A stretch of DNA of 64,000 nt from Streptomyces shenzhenensis (GCF_003688995.1 NZ_PENI01000002.1:124001-188000), one strand, 5' to 3'. Counted from the first letter of the stretch, positions 37,801 through 48,232 are shown. A program made the numbers and translations. The notes: generated by a model not told the origin, from the letters alone.

Positions 37801-38704
37801 CACCGTACTCGACCCCGCGCCCGAACTGTCCGCGATCAAGGACCATGACGCGCTGCGCAGCCAGCCGCTGCCCGCCGAGTCCGACTGGGACACGGCACGG
37901 CAGCGCTTCGAGACGATCTTCGGGCAGAAGGCGCCCGCCCTGCGGCGCGGCCGGATGGTCAACCAGTTCGCCCGCCAGATCATCGAAGCCGCCCGCCTCC
38001 ACCGGGACCACGCGGCGGACCTGGTGCACCAGCTGGAGGCCCACGCCTCCTTCCTCGGCCTCGACCAGACTGCCGACACCGGACGACTCGCCCTCGCCCG
38101 CCGCTCCCTGCAACTGATGGACGCGCTCACGGCGGAAGCCGGCAAGGGTGCGGCCGGGGCGAAGAAGACCGTGGAGGCCCTTGCCTCCTTCGGCCTGGGC
38201 GCAACCAGCGCCGACCGGTACGGCACCTCGATCAAGCAGGCCCGCAGCGTCGCGGAGGCAGTCGCATCCGCGCCGTGGAGCACCCTCGAACTCGCCCCCG
38301 GACTCGGCCCCGAGGGCGCGGCACTGCTCGACTCGCTGTGCAACGTGGCCCGTGACGACCAGCGCACCGCGGACCTCCGTGACGCACTGACTCGCACCCA
38401 GCGTGAGGTCGTCGCCCTGTTGAAGCGCAGCCAGGCCGCCGCCACCCCGCCGCCCCCGCCTGCCGCGCCCCAGCCCACGGCCGACGACCTGTCCCTGAAC
38501 ACGCCGACCAGCGACCCGCGCATTCCGTACACCCCGCAGGAGACCCCCACACCGGCCTCCTCCGGCAACGGCTCCGCGCGAACGGCCGGTGGCCGTCGTA
38601 CGACCGTGGCACGCGCCGCCGCCGACCTCGAGGCGGAACTGTCCGAACTGGCCGCCCGCCACCCCGACGCGACCATCGAGATCACCTGGAAGGTCGTCGA
38701 ATGA
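34817..38704 (+). CDS. pglY: BREX type 2 P-loop ATPase PglY
   Basis: This 1295-residue protein starts [20 protein letters not shown] and has Walker [15 protein letters not shown] near residue 72. [16 protein letters not shown] near 280 is the likely Walker B strand. The rest is a large helical ATPase (DUF6079/BrxC-like), ending in a proline-rich linker and a short acidic helix. PglY is the very large P-loop protein of type 2 BREX, equivalent to BrxC, needed for phage exclusion. Its stop overlaps the pglZ ATG by four bases. It is separated from pglWX by about 6 kb of cargo, as in S. coelicolor. Confidence 0.95.
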   Translation: MAQPPLLRDVIDIKKNISTSDFVLSLAEATTPEGAQHALKDYVVTERLLENFDEALALIKSSLDGHRSKAAYLHGSFGSGKSHFMAVLYALLSGDPAARARTEFDPVLTKHEWLTTDGKRFLLVPYHMLGAKALEQRVLGGYVTHVKKLHPDAPTPQVYRTDSLFADIRANRATYGDEAVIRGLGGSDAGDGETDEWGEGFAWTPQLLDTALAAEENHEGGTPLNLRNPSTPAELRAKLVNDASTNLFPGFAKNATENEHGFISLDAGLSVIAEHAKSLGYDGLILFLDELILWLATLIHEQKFVAREASKITNFVEGGDARRAIPVVSFIARQRDLRELVGEEVSGAAEASIQDTLNLASGRFDKITLEDRNLPQIAHARILKPKDAEAERLVEAAFEQTKRVGTQVWDTLLGSEKGTTGADAESFRLTYPFSPAFMDTLVHISSALQRSRTGLKLMGQLLADHRNEIRLGQLIPVGDLYPVIAEGGDKPFTDSLKVVFEAADKLYKTKLRPYLLSSYDITEDDVEQYVNRPGAITDPQRLNRCRMFVGDNRLVCTLLLSALAPSVPALAELTIRRLGALNHGSVLAPIPGAEVGIIKNKVAEWAARFPEIKETGTDANPGVRLELSGVDVDSVIANAQVNDNPGNRVALARRLLSEELGVEHGQLSDQLSFTWRGTSRTAEIVFGNVADEDELPDHDLMPQEDGRWRIAIDLPFDEGEWGPVEDVNRIRRLRERQQGERSRIVAWLPAHLSAQRFADFRRLVVIDKALADEHRFDTQYAGHLNADNRSRAKGLLETQREALLKQVKGAFKQAYGLAQKQAADVVPDFDDHLVPLPDVDGLTLSFGQSLHDGIRHVAGKLLAHQYPAHPDLDPDGTGIAVKSADTRKVFTHVRAAAEARDGRVEVPAADRKLMQRIAGPLRLGQQKEAYFELSRYWADHFRQLASAQGVAGDLSLITLTDWTDKPDPRGLPDFLARLVVAAFAEMDDRVWVRGGTVLDPAPELSAIKDHDALRSQPLPAESDWDTARQRFETIFGQKAPALRRGRMVNQFARQIIEAARLHRDHAADLVHQLEAHASFLGLDQTADTGRLALARRSLQLMDALTAEAGKGAAGAKKTVEALASFGLGATSADRYGTSIKQARSVAEAVASAPWSTLELAPGLGPEGAALLDSLCNVARDDQRTADLRDALTRTQREVVALLKRSQAAATPPPPPAAPQPTADDLSLNTPTSDPRIPYTPQETPTPASSGNGSARTAGGRRTTVARAAADLEAELSELAARHPDATIEITWKVVE

Positions 38705-41607
38705 CGGAGACCGTCGCTGCTGCCCCGGGCGCCGTCCGGCTGAACACCGCGACCGTCACCCAGTACCTGTCCTCGCAGTCCTCCCTGGCCGCCACCCTGA
38801 CCGGAGACGGCGGGGGCAGGCGCCGGGTCGTACTGCTGCGGTCCGCGCCCCGGTGGGACGGGCCTGCCGAACCCGTCTGGGGCGAGGGTCGGACGGCCGG
38901 CGTCGCGGTGGCGCCCTCACCGCTCGCCGTCCACGAACTCGTCCTTGACCACCTGACGGGCCGACGCCCCGGCCCCGCCGTCCTGGTGGTCCTCACCGAC
39001 CGCGAGCAGAACGAACTCGACCCGGCGATCACCGCCCGCGTCCACAAGCAGCGCATCGACATGGTCGACAGCTGGGACGTTGTGCGGGAGGCCTTCGGCG
39101 CCCGGCAGATCGACCCGCGCCTGAAGGACGTCAACTGGGCCGCCGAAGCCCTGCTCGACGCCACCCCGCCCGGCGGCTGGCCGCCGGTGCCCGGCGGCTG
39201 GCTGTCCCGGCAGTACGCCCTCACCGCACTCGCCCAGCGCCGCCTGCGCCTCGGCCGCTACGACGCCGAGGGCGGTCCGCGACGCCCCGGCGAGGACCGG
39301 CTCGACGCGCAGACCCTGCTGCACTGGTCGACCGGGCCCGGAGCCCCCGACCGGCTGCTGGGCCTGCGGGGGCCCGAGCGCGCCGGGCTGACCGCCTTCC
39401 TGGGCGAGGAGGACCAGGCCGGTATCGCCGGACGCGCTCTGCTCGCTCTCGTCGACGCCGAGCGAGGCGTGGACGCCGCAGCCTTCGGCCTCCTGTGCGC
39501 GGCCCTGTGGCAGCACGCCGAACCTGCCCCCGAGACGTATCAGGCCCGAGGCCGTGCCGAACGCTACCTCGGTGACCAGCACCCGGCCGTCGGCGAACAA
39601 CTCGACGCCCTGGTGGGCGCCTTCGGACGGTCCGCCGAGGAGTACGTGAGCACGCTGCTGACGGCCGGACACCGGAGCGGCGGCGCCGACGCCGACCAGG
39701 CCCGCGAGGCGCGCCGCACCAGTGGCATTGTGCTCGACCGGGCCGCCGTACTGGCTCGCCAGTTCGGCGCGGAGGCGGCCGTCGGGGCGAGCCCCGTCCT
39801 GCGCGGCGGACTCGAAGCCCGGTTCACCGCCGTCGGCCGAGCCCTTGCGGCGGGCGACACGGCCGCGGCCGCGGAGGCCGTTCGACGGCTCGCGGACCAC
39901 AGGCTCGCCACCGATCCGGAGGAGTCCGCCCGCATCGAGCGCGCCCGCATGGGACAGCGGCTCGCCCTCTGGCTGGCCACCGACCCGTCCGCCGACGCTC
40001 CCACGGTCGCCGACGCCATACAGCGGCACATCGCCGAGACCGGCTGGGCCGACCTTGCACTGGAGCACATCGAGGCCGGCGGCGACCCGGACCCCGTCCT
40101 CAAGGCCGCTTACGACACCCTTGGCCGGCACGTCAGGGACCGGCGGCGGCAGATCGACGCGTCCTTCGCGCGCTCGTTGGCCGGCTGGACGCAGGACGGC
40201 ACCCGGCCTGGCAGCATGCTCACCGTCGAGACCTTTCTCGACCGGGTGGTGGGGCCCGTCGTCCGGCGCGGGGAGGAGCGGCGGGTGCTGCTGCTCGTGC
40301 TCGACGGCATGAGCGCGGCCATAGCGAACGAGCTCGGCGAGGAACTGCGCCGCTCCTGGGCGGAGTTCGACCTGCTGGCCGAGGACACTCCGCGTCGGCG
40401 GGCGATGGCCGCCGCCCTCCCCACGGTGACGGCCGTGTCCCGGACATCGCTCTTCGCGGGCACCTTGATGAAGGGCACTCAGTCCGATGAGAAGAGGCTC
40501 TTCCCCACGCTGAAGCTGTGGAGTGGGGCAGCGGCCGCCGTCTTCCACAAGGACGACCTGCGTACCGAGACCGCGGGCGACACATTCGGCCCGGCTCTCA
40601 CGGAAGCACTCACCGACGGCAGGACCCATGTCGCCGTCGTCCTCAACGCCATCGACGACCGCCTCGCCAAGGAACAGAAGCTGGGCGACGGGGCGTGGCG
40701 GGTCGACGACGTACCCGGTCTGCGTGACCTGCTCCGGGTGGCGGCGGCCCAGGGCATGGCGGTCATCGTCACCAGCGACCACGGCCACGTCGTCGATCGC
40801 CACGGCACGAAGGCCGATGCCGCCACCGAGCCCGCGTCCGCGCGGCACCGCCTGCCCGGCGGTGGCCCGATCGGCGAACGGGAGATCGCCCTCTCCGGGC
40901 CGCGTGTGGTCTGGCCCGAGCCCGGCGCCTCCATCGTCGCGCTCTGGGACGCGGACTCCCGCTATACCGCCCTCATGGCCGGCTACCACGGCGGGGCCTC
41001 CCTCGCAGAGTTCACCATCCCGGTGCTCGCGTTCCTGCCGTTCGGGGCGGAACCGCCCAAGGAATGGCGGGAGTTGGGAGACCAGCGGCCACCCTGGTGG
41101 GCTCCGGAGGAGGCGGGGAGATCGGCATCGGACGAGCGTTCGGCTCAGCCCGCCGGCGTGGCTCCGAAGAAGGGCACGGCGAAGCCACGCAAGAAGCAGC
41201 CCAACCCGGAGTCGCTGCCCGACGCGCTGTTCGACGTGGCGTTTACGGCTGGGGGAGACGACGCCTTGCTCACACCGACCGTCGTCTCCCGGACCGAGGT
41301 GCTCGTGGCGGCGCTGCTCGACTCGGAGATGTATCAGGGGCAGCTCGACGGTCTAGCGCGCAAGCCGCAGAAGGAGCAGGTCCACCAGGCCCTAGCCGCC
41401 CTGCTCGACGCGGGCGGCACCCTGCCCGTGACCGCGCTGGCCCAGCGTGCGGGCATGCCCACCACCCGGGGCGACGGCTTCGCCGCGGTCCTGCGGCAGC
41501 TCCTCAACTACGACGGCGTGCAGGTGCTGGAGACCTTGCCTGACGGGCGCACGCTGCGGCTCCACGAGGCGCTTCTGCGCGAGCAGTTCGCTCTCCGAGC
41601 GGGCTGA
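38701..41607 (+). CDS. pglZ: BREX alkaline-phosphatase-fold protein PglZ
   Basis: This 968-residue protein has the PglZ domain in its second half. [20 protein letters not shown] near residue 528 is the metal-binding alkaline-phosphatase core, [19 protein letters not shown] follows, and [15 protein letters not shown] lies near 690. The N-terminal half is helical and BREX-specific. The end (about 850-968) reads like a winged-helix tail. PglZ is the shared component of all BREX types, a presumed phosphatase/hydrolase acting with PglX. ATG 38701 overlaps the pglY stop (ATGA). Confidence 0.95.
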   Translation: MTETVAAAPGAVRLNTATVTQYLSSQSSLAATLTGDGGGRRRVVLLRSAPRWDGPAEPVWGEGRTAGVAVAPSPLAVHELVLDHLTGRRPGPAVLVVLTDREQNELDPAITARVHKQRIDMVDSWDVVREAFGARQIDPRLKDVNWAAEALLDATPPGGWPPVPGGWLSRQYALTALAQRRLRLGRYDAEGGPRRPGEDRLDAQTLLHWSTGPGAPDRLLGLRGPERAGLTAFLGEEDQAGIAGRALLALVDAERGVDAAAFGLLCAALWQHAEPAPETYQARGRAERYLGDQHPAVGEQLDALVGAFGRSAEEYVSTLLTAGHRSGGADADQAREARRTSGIVLDRAAVLARQFGAEAAVGASPVLRGGLEARFTAVGRALAAGDTAAAAEAVRRLADHRLATDPEESARIERARMGQRLALWLATDPSADAPTVADAIQRHIAETGWADLALEHIEAGGDPDPVLKAAYDTLGRHVRDRRRQIDASFARSLAGWTQDGTRPGSMLTVETFLDRVVGPVVRRGEERRVLLLVLDGMSAAIANELGEELRRSWAEFDLLAEDTPRRRAMAAALPTVTAVSRTSLFAGTLMKGTQSDEKRLFPTLKLWSGAAAAVFHKDDLRTETAGDTFGPALTEALTDGRTHVAVVLNAIDDRLAKEQKLGDGAWRVDDVPGLRDLLRVAAAQGMAVIVTSDHGHVVDRHGTKADAATEPASARHRLPGGGPIGEREIALSGPRVVWPEPGASIVALWDADSRYTALMAGYHGGASLAEFTIPVLAFLPFGAEPPKEWRELGDQRPPWWAPEEAGRSASDERSAQPAGVAPKKGTAKPRKKQPNPESLPDALFDVAFTAGGDDALLTPTVVSRTEVLVAALLDSEMYQGQLDGLARKPQKEQVHQALAALLDAGGTLPVTALAQRAGMPTTRGDGFAAVLRQLLNYDGVQVLETLPDGRTLRLHEALLREQFALRAG

Positions 41608-41654
41608 CAGCGTTCGGGGTGCCGCTGGCGTTCGCGTCGAGGCACCGCGCCGTC

Positions 41655-42702
41655 TCAGGCCACGAACGCCCGCAGCAGCTTCGCGAACGTCGTCAGCTCG
41701 TCGAGCAGCTCCCGCGGGAGCGGCTTCTCGTCGAAATGGGCGATCCGGTTGCGGATGTCCCTCACTCGCTTCAGGCGGCCGATGAACTGTTCCCTGGGCA
41801 TGTTGGGCCACTTCAAGGCTTCCCAGTTGGCGTCGGCTGCCTCGGCCAGCGACGTCTTCGTCTGGTCGCCGTCCAGGAGCCTCAGAATAGTCGCCGAACA
41901 TGAGGTCGGAGACCTGGCCGGTGCGGTGCTCGGGTTTCTTGTTCGTCTGGACGGCCTTGATGGTCTGCTCGTCCAGCGCGGCGCCCAGGCAGCGCCGCAG
42001 CAGGGACTCGATCTCCCCGACGATGAAGAAGGGCCGTGCCGCGCCCTCGAAGCGGTCCGTGACGTCCGCGGCGGTGACGATGCCCGAGAGGCAGCCGTCG
42101 TCGCCGCGGACCAGGAGATACCCGTGCTCGCGGATGACGGGAAGGGCGGAGAAGAACTCCTGGCGCGTGTCGGCGACCGGAAGGGAGTCCTTCTCCATGG
42201 CGTTGTCCAGCGTCGGCTGCTTGCCCGCCTCGTACATCTTGGCGACAGACCCCCAGGTGACCACCCCATGGATCTGCGCCATGCCGGTCGTCACCGGGAC
42301 CTGCGCGACGTTCTTCGTACGCATCAGGAACGTGGTCTGTGCCAGGGGCGTGCCGGGACCGACGGACACCAGGCCGCGCCGCGCCGACGGAATGTCCCCG
42401 AGCAGCAGACGCTGCGGAAGGGCGGCCGAGGGCAGTGCTTCCTCCGTCTCGTCCTCCTCCGCGTCGGCGAGGGCGGCCTGCGCGGGGATGGACGCGAGCG
42501 GCACCACGTCGACGTTGCTGCGCTGGCCGCACACGGCGAAGTCCGGCAGCGTGGTCAGCCCGGCGTCTGTGAGCGCCTGCGAGATGCGATGCACCGTCCG
42601 GTGGTCGCGGACTTTGACCTGGAACAGGTCCAGGATGTCCTGCACAGGCACGGTCCGGCCTTTGAGCGCGGCAAGGTCCTGCCCGCTCGGTGTGGTCGTC
42701 AT
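41655..42702 (-). pseudogene. CBS-domain protein with C-terminal HEPN domain, frameshifted
   Basis: The first frame, from ATG 42702, reads through an N-terminal region (LKGRTVPVQDILDLFQVKV), two CBS repeats (TKNVAQVPVTTGMAQIHGVV; HGYLLVRGDDGCLSGIVTAA) and FFIVGEIESLLRRCLG. At about 41884-41890 the protein continues only in another frame: LMFGDY, then ILRLLDGDQTKT, ending RVRDIRNRIAHFDEKPLPRE and stopping at 41655. RNRIAH is a HEPN Rx4H motif, the catalytic signature of many HEPN ribonucleases. Restored, it would be about 348 residues. It could be a real lesion, a sequence error, or recoding. Its start overlaps the DUF262 stop by four bases. Confidence 0.75.
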
Positions 42703-44516
42703 CGGGCGTCGCCCTCCGCGAGGTCACGGAGCATGGTCCTCTTGCCCATGGCGGCGTGCACGAGATCCTGCAACTGCTTGGAACGGTCGTTGTAGAACCG
42801 TTCGTAGTCGTTGTCGCGGAGCGATTCCGGATCGATGAGATGGGTGGCGAGTACGTCGTCGAACCACTCGGGGCGCATGTCGGAGGTCGCGACCATGGTG
42901 GACAGATAGGACGCCGGTGCCCCGGTCATATCCATCGCCGCGCGGTAGGACAGCGGGGTCTTGTTCACGATGGAGTTCGTGGGCAGGCCCTCACTGTTGC
43001 CCCGCCGGAACCATGCCTTGGGAAAGATCTGCCGGACGTCCACGCTGTACTCGTCCAGCCTGCCGGGACTGAGCGGGCTGTCCGTGTGGTGCCAGTCCAC
43101 CGCCCCCTGCTTGATCAGCAGGGCGTAGATGCCCTTGTAGGCGGCACTGTTGCGGGTAGTGAGGCTGTCGAGGCGGTCGGCGAAGAAGAAGGCGTCCGTG
43201 ACGGTGTCGGGCGCCCGGTCGTCCTGCGCGATCCACGGGACGAACTGCTCGACGTCACGGGTGAAGCGGGTCTCGGTGGAGCCGCCGTACATCTCGCCGA
43301 GGACCCCGCACCAGTACCACTGCTCGGTCCTCTCCTCCGCTCCCAGGCCGTCCAGTGCCGTGTCGAGGATGGCGCGGACGGCCGCGAGCGGGACGAGCTG
43401 TGTCTTGTACGGCAGGTCGTTCGGGCGGACGATGCACTGCCGTTCCAGGAAGTCGCCCACCCAGGCGAAGGCGTCGGCGAGTTTCGGCGCCAGCCGGACG
43501 AAGTCGGCCAGCGGGAGGTCCAGCAGGTCCCGGCGCTTGCACGACACGGTCGCCCCGGTGCCCGCCTGCTTCCGCTCCCAGGTGCGTACCAGGGCGATGG
43601 CCTGCAGGAAGTCGATGCTGCTCAGCCCGTTCTCGACGCCGCTGTCCAGACGGCCGAAGACCGGGTACTTGGCAGCCAGCCCCTGCTTGATCTCCCGCCA
43701 CACTTCGGGGAGCTGGTAGTAGTCCCCGGTTCGGTCCACGTACTCGCGGTCCCCGGCGTAGGTCGCGGTGAGCAGTTCGAAGACGTTCAGGGGCACTCCG
43801 CCCGTGTTGACCCGCTCGAACACCGCGCAGACGGCGTCCATGGAGGTGGAGGCGGCCAGGCGGATCATCGGGACCTGGAAGGCACGGATCTGCTGGAGGA
43901 CCGACTCGTCGAACTGGCCCCACAGATTCCAGTTCCGGTCCTCGTCCGCCTTGATGTAGGACATCATCCACTGGTTCACGCGCTGGGCGTCGAAGACGAG
44001 GTGCAGAGGGAAGAGACCGGCTGCGCACTCGTCCTCCGTGGTGCTCAGATCCAGCACCACCGTGCGGTTGAAGTCGGTGCGGAGCACCTTGTCCGCCGGG
44101 ACGGACAGGATGGCCTCGTCGCGGTCCGCGGACGGGCCGACGGCCTTCGCGATGTCGACGTAGTACCACCGCTCGATGGGCTTGCCACGGGCGTCCGCAG
44201 TCTCCACCGGGGCGTTCAGCCACAAGGCCTGGAAGAGGGAGGTGAGGCGCTGCTGCCCGTCCAGCAGGAGGAGGTCCGCGGCCGGGTCCCCGTCCGGGCG
44301 TGCCCCGGTGAGCGTCCGGGAGCGGAACCGGGTGGCGCCGCCGGTCTGCAACGTCATCACCACGCCGAGCGGATAGTCCAACGTCACCGTCGCGATGATC
44401 GCGCGGATCCGGTCGTCGTCCCATTTCCAGTTCCGCTGGAAGTCGGGCAACTGTAAGGAGCCCGACGCCACGTCCGCGAGTACGTCTTTCAGCTTTACAT
44501 TGTCGAGTGCCGCCAC
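42699..44516 (-). CDS. DUF262 (GmrSD-like) protein
   Basis: This 605-residue protein starts at GTG 44516 with GGGAG upstream. Residues 1-300 form a DUF262 ParB/Srx-like NTPase-nuclease domain with QLPDFQRNWKWDDDRIRAII and the hallmark LLLDGQQRLTSLFQALW. The C-terminal region (about 450-560) contains VDVRQIFPKAW and NSIVNKTPLSYRA, matching the DUF1524-like segment where relatives have HHIFP. Here both histidines are replaced (R and Q), so the HNH-type nuclease may be inactive. GmrSD-type enzymes cut modified DNA. It heads a two-gene operon with the CBS-HEPN gene, opposite to the BREX genes. Confidence 0.88.
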   Translation of the reverse strand: MAALDNVKLKDVLADVASGSLQLPDFQRNWKWDDDRIRAIIATVTLDYPLGVVMTLQTGGATRFRSRTLTGARPDGDPAADLLLLDGQQRLTSLFQALWLNAPVETADARGKPIERWYYVDIAKAVGPSADRDEAILSVPADKVLRTDFNRTVVLDLSTTEDECAAGLFPLHLVFDAQRVNQWMMSYIKADEDRNWNLWGQFDESVLQQIRAFQVPMIRLAASTSMDAVCAVFERVNTGGVPLNVFELLTATYAGDREYVDRTGDYYQLPEVWREIKQGLAAKYPVFGRLDSGVENGLSSIDFLQAIALVRTWERKQAGTGATVSCKRRDLLDLPLADFVRLAPKLADAFAWVGDFLERQCIVRPNDLPYKTQLVPLAAVRAILDTALDGLGAEERTEQWYWCGVLGEMYGGSTETRFTRDVEQFVPWIAQDDRAPDTVTDAFFFADRLDSLTTRNSAAYKGIYALLIKQGAVDWHHTDSPLSPGRLDEYSVDVRQIFPKAWFRRGNSEGLPTNSIVNKTPLSYRAAMDMTGAPASYLSTMVATSDMRPEWFDDVLATHLIDPESLRDNDYERFYNDRSKQLQDLVHAAMGKRTMLRDLAEGDAR

Positions 44517-44552
44517 GTTCGTCTCCCACCCCTGGCGTATGTACGGAGAGTG

Positions 44553-44582
44553 ATTCCAACAGCGTCTCCGGGTAACCGTCAA
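44553..44582 (-). promoter_or_regulatory. Candidate promoter of the DUF262 operon
   Basis: On the minus strand, TTGACG (44582-44577) and TGGAAT (44558-44553) are separated by 18 bases. They stand about 37 bases before GTG 44516, fitting a housekeeping sigma-factor promoter. The same 168-base gap must also drive brxD on the plus strand. Confidence 0.4.
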
Positions 44583-44684
44583 TCGATTCAACGAAGTGGG
44601 GCGCCCCGCCACGGGAAGCGCGAACCGAGGGCCGCCTTCCGGTCCCTGTACGGACGTACCCGTGGAAATGGAAGACTGGTCGCC

Positions 44685-46034
44685 GTGAGCACCACCGGAT
44701 CTCAGCGCCCCGCACAGGTGAGCGCCGCCCGCCGCCGTACCGTCATCGACGCGTTGCGGCGCGGTGCCGTGCCCGACAGCGGGCTCGACCTGCTGGCCAC
44801 CGGACTCGACCGGTTCGAGGCGGCCCTGGACGCGGAACTGGACGCCGTGGCGTCCGGCGGCTCCGTGTTCAAAGCCGTGCGGGGCGAGTACGGGTCCGGC
44901 AAGACGTTCTTCACCCGCTGGCTGGGGGAGCGGGCCAAGCGCCGCAACTTCGCCGTGGCCGAGATCCAGGTCTCGGAGAACGAGACCCCGCTGCACCGGC
45001 TGGAGACGGTCTACCGGCGGCTCACCGAACGGCTCACCACCTCCAGCTTTCCGCCCAGCGCACTGCGGCCCGTGGTCGACGCCTGGTTCTACGCCCTGGA
45101 GGAAGACGCCCTCGCGGCCGGCGCGGCCGAAGACGAGCTTCCGAGCGAGGTGGACAAACTGCTCGTCGCACGGCTCGCCGAGGTCTCCCGGCACGCCCCG
45201 TCGTTCGCCACCGCGCTGCGCGGCTACCGGGCTGCCCTTGCGGACGGCGACGAGGCGACCGCCGCGGCCGTCCTGGCGTGGCTCGGGGGCCAACCGCACG
45301 TCGCGGCTTCCGCCCGCCGGACCGCCGGGGTGCGCGGCGACCTCGACCACTTCGGCGCCCTCGGGTTCCTGCAGGGGCTCCTCACCGTGCTGCGCGACTC
45401 CGGACACACCGGGCTGTTCGTCGTCCTCGATGAAGTGGAGACGCTGCAGCGGGTCCGGTCGGATGCCCGCGACAAGGCACTCAACGCGCTGCGGCAGCTC
45501 ATCGACGAGGTGCACTCCGGCCGTTTCCCCGGTCTCTACCTGGTCATCACAGGCACTCCGGCCTTCTACGACGGGCAGCAGGGCGTGCAGCGCCTGGCCC
45601 CGCTCGCCCAGCGGCTGGCCACAGACTTCACCACCGAGCCGCGCTTCGACAACCCTCGCGCCGTGCAGATCAGGCTCCCCGGCTTCAACCAGGAGTCGCT
45701 TGTCGGACTCGGCACCACCATCCGTGACCTGTACGCCGATGCCGCAGAAGCGCCCGAGCGTGTGCGGAAGGTCGTCGACGACGCGTATGTCGCAGACCTC
45801 GCGCTGGCTGTAGGCGGGGCGCTGGGCGGGAAGGTCGGGGTTGCTCCCAGGCTCTTCCTGAAGAAACTCGTCGGGGACGTGCTCGACCGCGTGGACCAGT
45901 TCGACGACTTCGACCCCCGGCAGCACTACCGGCTCACCGTCGTCGGCAGCGAACTCACCGACGTCGAGCGGAACCTGGCCGCCACGGTCTCCGAGGGCTC
46001 CGCGTCGGCTGACGACATCGACCTGGAGCTGTGA
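44685..46034 (+). CDS. brxD: BREX ATP-binding protein BrxD
   Basis: This 449-residue protein starts at GTG 44685 (MSTTGSQRPAQVSAARRRTV). It is an AAA-type ATPase of the BrxD/DUF2791 family, with Walker A VRGEYGSGKTFFTRWLGE near residue 64-81 and Walker B LFVVLDEVETLQR near 244. PGLYLVITGTPAFYDG follows, with a sensor-like position. BrxD belongs to type 2 BREX and works with the helicase encoded next. The two genes overlap by GTGA, implying coupled synthesis. The longer open frame upstream of 44685 is not supported. Confidence 0.92.
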   Translation: MSTTGSQRPAQVSAARRRTVIDALRRGAVPDSGLDLLATGLDRFEAALDAELDAVASGGSVFKAVRGEYGSGKTFFTRWLGERAKRRNFAVAEIQVSENETPLHRLETVYRRLTERLTTSSFPPSALRPVVDAWFYALEEDALAAGAAEDELPSEVDKLLVARLAEVSRHAPSFATALRGYRAALADGDEATAAAVLAWLGGQPHVAASARRTAGVRGDLDHFGALGFLQGLLTVLRDSGHTGLFVVLDEVETLQRVRSDARDKALNALRQLIDEVHSGRFPGLYLVITGTPAFYDGQQGVQRLAPLAQRLATDFTTEPRFDNPRAVQIRLPGFNQESLVGLGTTIRDLYADAAEAPERVRKVVDDAYVADLALAVGGALGGKVGVAPRLFLKKLVGDVLDRVDQFDDFDPRQHYRLTVVGSELTDVERNLAATVSEGSASADDIDLEL

Positions 46035-48232
46035 TGGCGGACGCGGGAAGCCCAGCCGGGACTGGCCCGGGTGACGAGGGTGCCGACGTACTCGACCGGC
46101 TCGACCCCGTCGTCCTGCATCACATCGTCAACACCCTCGGCTGGCCCGACCTGCGTTCTCTTCAACGCGCGGCGATTCCACCGCTCATGGACGGACAGGA
46201 TGCCGTCCTGCTGGCTCCGACGGCGGGCGGTAAGACCGAGGCTGCCTGCTTCCCCTTGCTGTCGGCGATGACCGAGCAGAAGTGGACCGGCACATCCGTG
46301 CTGTACCTGTGCCCGCTCAAGGCACTCCTCAACAACCTGGTCGGCCGCGTCGACTCCTACGCCCAGTGGCTGGGGCGGCGCGCAGCGCTCTGGCACGGCG
46401 ACACCAAGGAATCGCAACGGCAGCGCATCCGGGCCGAGGCGCCGGACATCCTGCTGACCACGCCCGAGTCGCTCGAAGCGATGCTGATCGGCGTCAAGAC
46501 CGACCACGCCCGCCTGCTGGGAGGCGTGCGGGCCGTCGTCATCGACGAAGTACACGCGTTCGCGGGGGATGACCGGGGATGGCATCTGCTTGCCGTGCTC
46601 GAACGGTTGGAGCGGGTCACCGGACTGCCCATCCAGCGCGTCGGGCTCTCGGCGACCGTCGGCAATCCGGCCGAGCTGCTGCACTGGCTGCAAGGCGCGG
46701 GCGTCGGCAGTCGCACCGGTCAGGTGGTCGCCCCCGGAGTGCACCTGCCGGCCACCGACGGCAGGGGACACGGCGCCAAAACGAGACGCGAGCCGTCCAG
46801 CAGACCTGCGGGCGAAGTGGAACTCGACTACGTCGGCTCTCTCGACAATGCGGCCAGGCTCATCGCGGCGCTGCACAGGGGAGAGAAGCGGCTCGTCTTC
46901 TGCGACTCGCGCCGCCAGGTCGAGGAGTTGGGTGCGGCGCTTCGCGCGCGCGAGGTGGCTGTCTTCCTGTCCCACGCTTCGCTCTCCGTCGATGAACGCA
47001 CCCATTCCGAGCAGGCGTTCGCCGAGGCGCGCGACTGCGTCATCGTCTCCACGTCAACCCTCGAACTCGGCATCGACGTCGGCGACCTCGACCGCGTCAT
47101 TCAGATCGACTCACCGACCACTGTCGCCTCGTTCCTGCAACGCATCGGACGCACCGGGCGGCGGTCCGGCACGGTGCGGAACTGTCTGTTCCTGACTACA
47201 CGCAAGGAGACGCTGCTCCAAGCGGCGGGCTTGTTGCTGATGTGGTCGCGGGGCTGGGTTGAACCGGTCGTCCCTCCGCCCGAGCCACGTCACTTGGTAG
47301 CTCAGCAACTGCTTGCCGTCACCCTGCAACAGCACAAGCTCGGCGACCGGTTGTGGGACCGGCAGTGGAACGGCCTCGCCCCCTTCGACAAGTCGGCTGC
47401 CCCCGTCCTGCGCTTCCTCACCGAGGAGGGCTTCCTCGACAGCGATGGTGGAATGCTGTTCGTCGGTCCCGAGGCAGAACGTCGCTTCGGCAAAAGGCAC
47501 TTCATCGAGCTCACCGCCTCCTTTACCGCGCCTCCGCAGTTCACCGTTTTGTCCGGGCGCACGGAGATCGGGCGCACCGACCCGAGCGTGCTCACGGAGG
47601 AACGCCCCGGCCCCAGACGGTTGCTACTCGGTGGACGCAGTTGGCAGGTCACGTATATCGACTGGCTGCGCAAACGCGTCTTCGTCGAGCCAGCCGACGG
47701 CGGCGGAATCGCCAAGTGGATGAACGGCGGCGTCGCCGGACTGTCGTACGCCCTGACGCGTGCCATGCGCGAGGTGCTGCTGGGCGCGACGCCGCCGGTG
47801 TCCCTCACCCGGCGTGCGGAGTCCTGCCTGGCCGAACAGCGCGAAAGCGACGCGCCTGACACCGTCTACCCGGGCGGCACGTTGATCACTCGCGTCGGCT
47901 CCGATGTCCGTTGGTGGACCTGGGCCGGCTACCGCGCCAACGCCACGCTGGCGGCCACCCTCCAGTCGGTCACCGACCCCCTGCAACGGCCCACCGACAG
48001 CTGGCTGCGCCTGCGTGAGAACCTCACCCCGGCCGCTTGGCGGGTGGCCCGTGAGAACGTCGGCGAGAACCTCGTCCTGCCCGACGTGGACCGCAGGGCC
48101 GTACGCGGGCTGAAGTTCTCCGCCGCTCTCCCGGAACGCCTCGCCGTAGCCACGGTGGCGGCCCGCTTGGCCGACTTCGAGAGCACCCGCTTGGTGCTCG
48201 GAGAGCCGACGCGCTTTCAGCACGACGGCTGA
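46031..48232 (+). CDS. brxHI: BREX DEAD/DEAH helicase BrxHI
   Basis: This 733-residue protein is an Lhr-like superfamily 2 helicase. Motif I is LLAPTAGGKTEAAC near residue 58. VVIDEVHAFAGDD (DEVH) lies near 170, GLSATVGNPAELL is motif III, and RLVFCDSRRQVEELG, STSTLELGIDVGDLDRVI and QRIGRTGRRSG make up motifs IV-VI. The C-terminal third is BREX-specific. It completes the type 2 set pglW-X-Y-Z, brxD, brxHI. It may start at GTG 46031, overlapping brxD, or at ATG 46034. Confidence 0.93.
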   Translation: MMADAGSPAGTGPGDEGADVLDRLDPVVLHHIVNTLGWPDLRSLQRAAIPPLMDGQDAVLLAPTAGGKTEAACFPLLSAMTEQKWTGTSVLYLCPLKALLNNLVGRVDSYAQWLGRRAALWHGDTKESQRQRIRAEAPDILLTTPESLEAMLIGVKTDHARLLGGVRAVVIDEVHAFAGDDRGWHLLAVLERLERVTGLPIQRVGLSATVGNPAELLHWLQGAGVGSRTGQVVAPGVHLPATDGRGHGAKTRREPSSRPAGEVELDYVGSLDNAARLIAALHRGEKRLVFCDSRRQVEELGAALRAREVAVFLSHASLSVDERTHSEQAFAEARDCVIVSTSTLELGIDVGDLDRVIQIDSPTTVASFLQRIGRTGRRSGTVRNCLFLTTRKETLLQAAGLLLMWSRGWVEPVVPPPEPRHLVAQQLLAVTLQQHKLGDRLWDRQWNGLAPFDKSAAPVLRFLTEEGFLDSDGGMLFVGPEAERRFGKRHFIELTASFTAPPQFTVLSGRTEIGRTDPSVLTEERPGPRRLLLGGRSWQVTYIDWLRKRVFVEPADGGGIAKWMNGGVAGLSYALTRAMREVLLGATPPVSLTRRAESCLAEQRESDAPDTVYPGGTLITRVGSDVRWWTWAGYRANATLAATLQSVTDPLQRPTDSWLRLRENLTPAAWRVARENVGENLVLPDVDRRAVRGLKFSAALPERLAVATVAARLADFESTRLVLGEPTRFQHDG

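Noticed and set aside
34796..38662. Very long open frame antisense to pglY
   Set aside because: Its codons mirror the G/C-biased third positions of pglY, a common artefact in high-GC DNA; PglY has clear ATPase motifs and this frame has none.
44517..45926. Extension of the DUF262 frame upstream to 45926
   Set aside because: It runs antisense through brxD; GTG 44516 with GGGAG upstream starts the recognisable protein.
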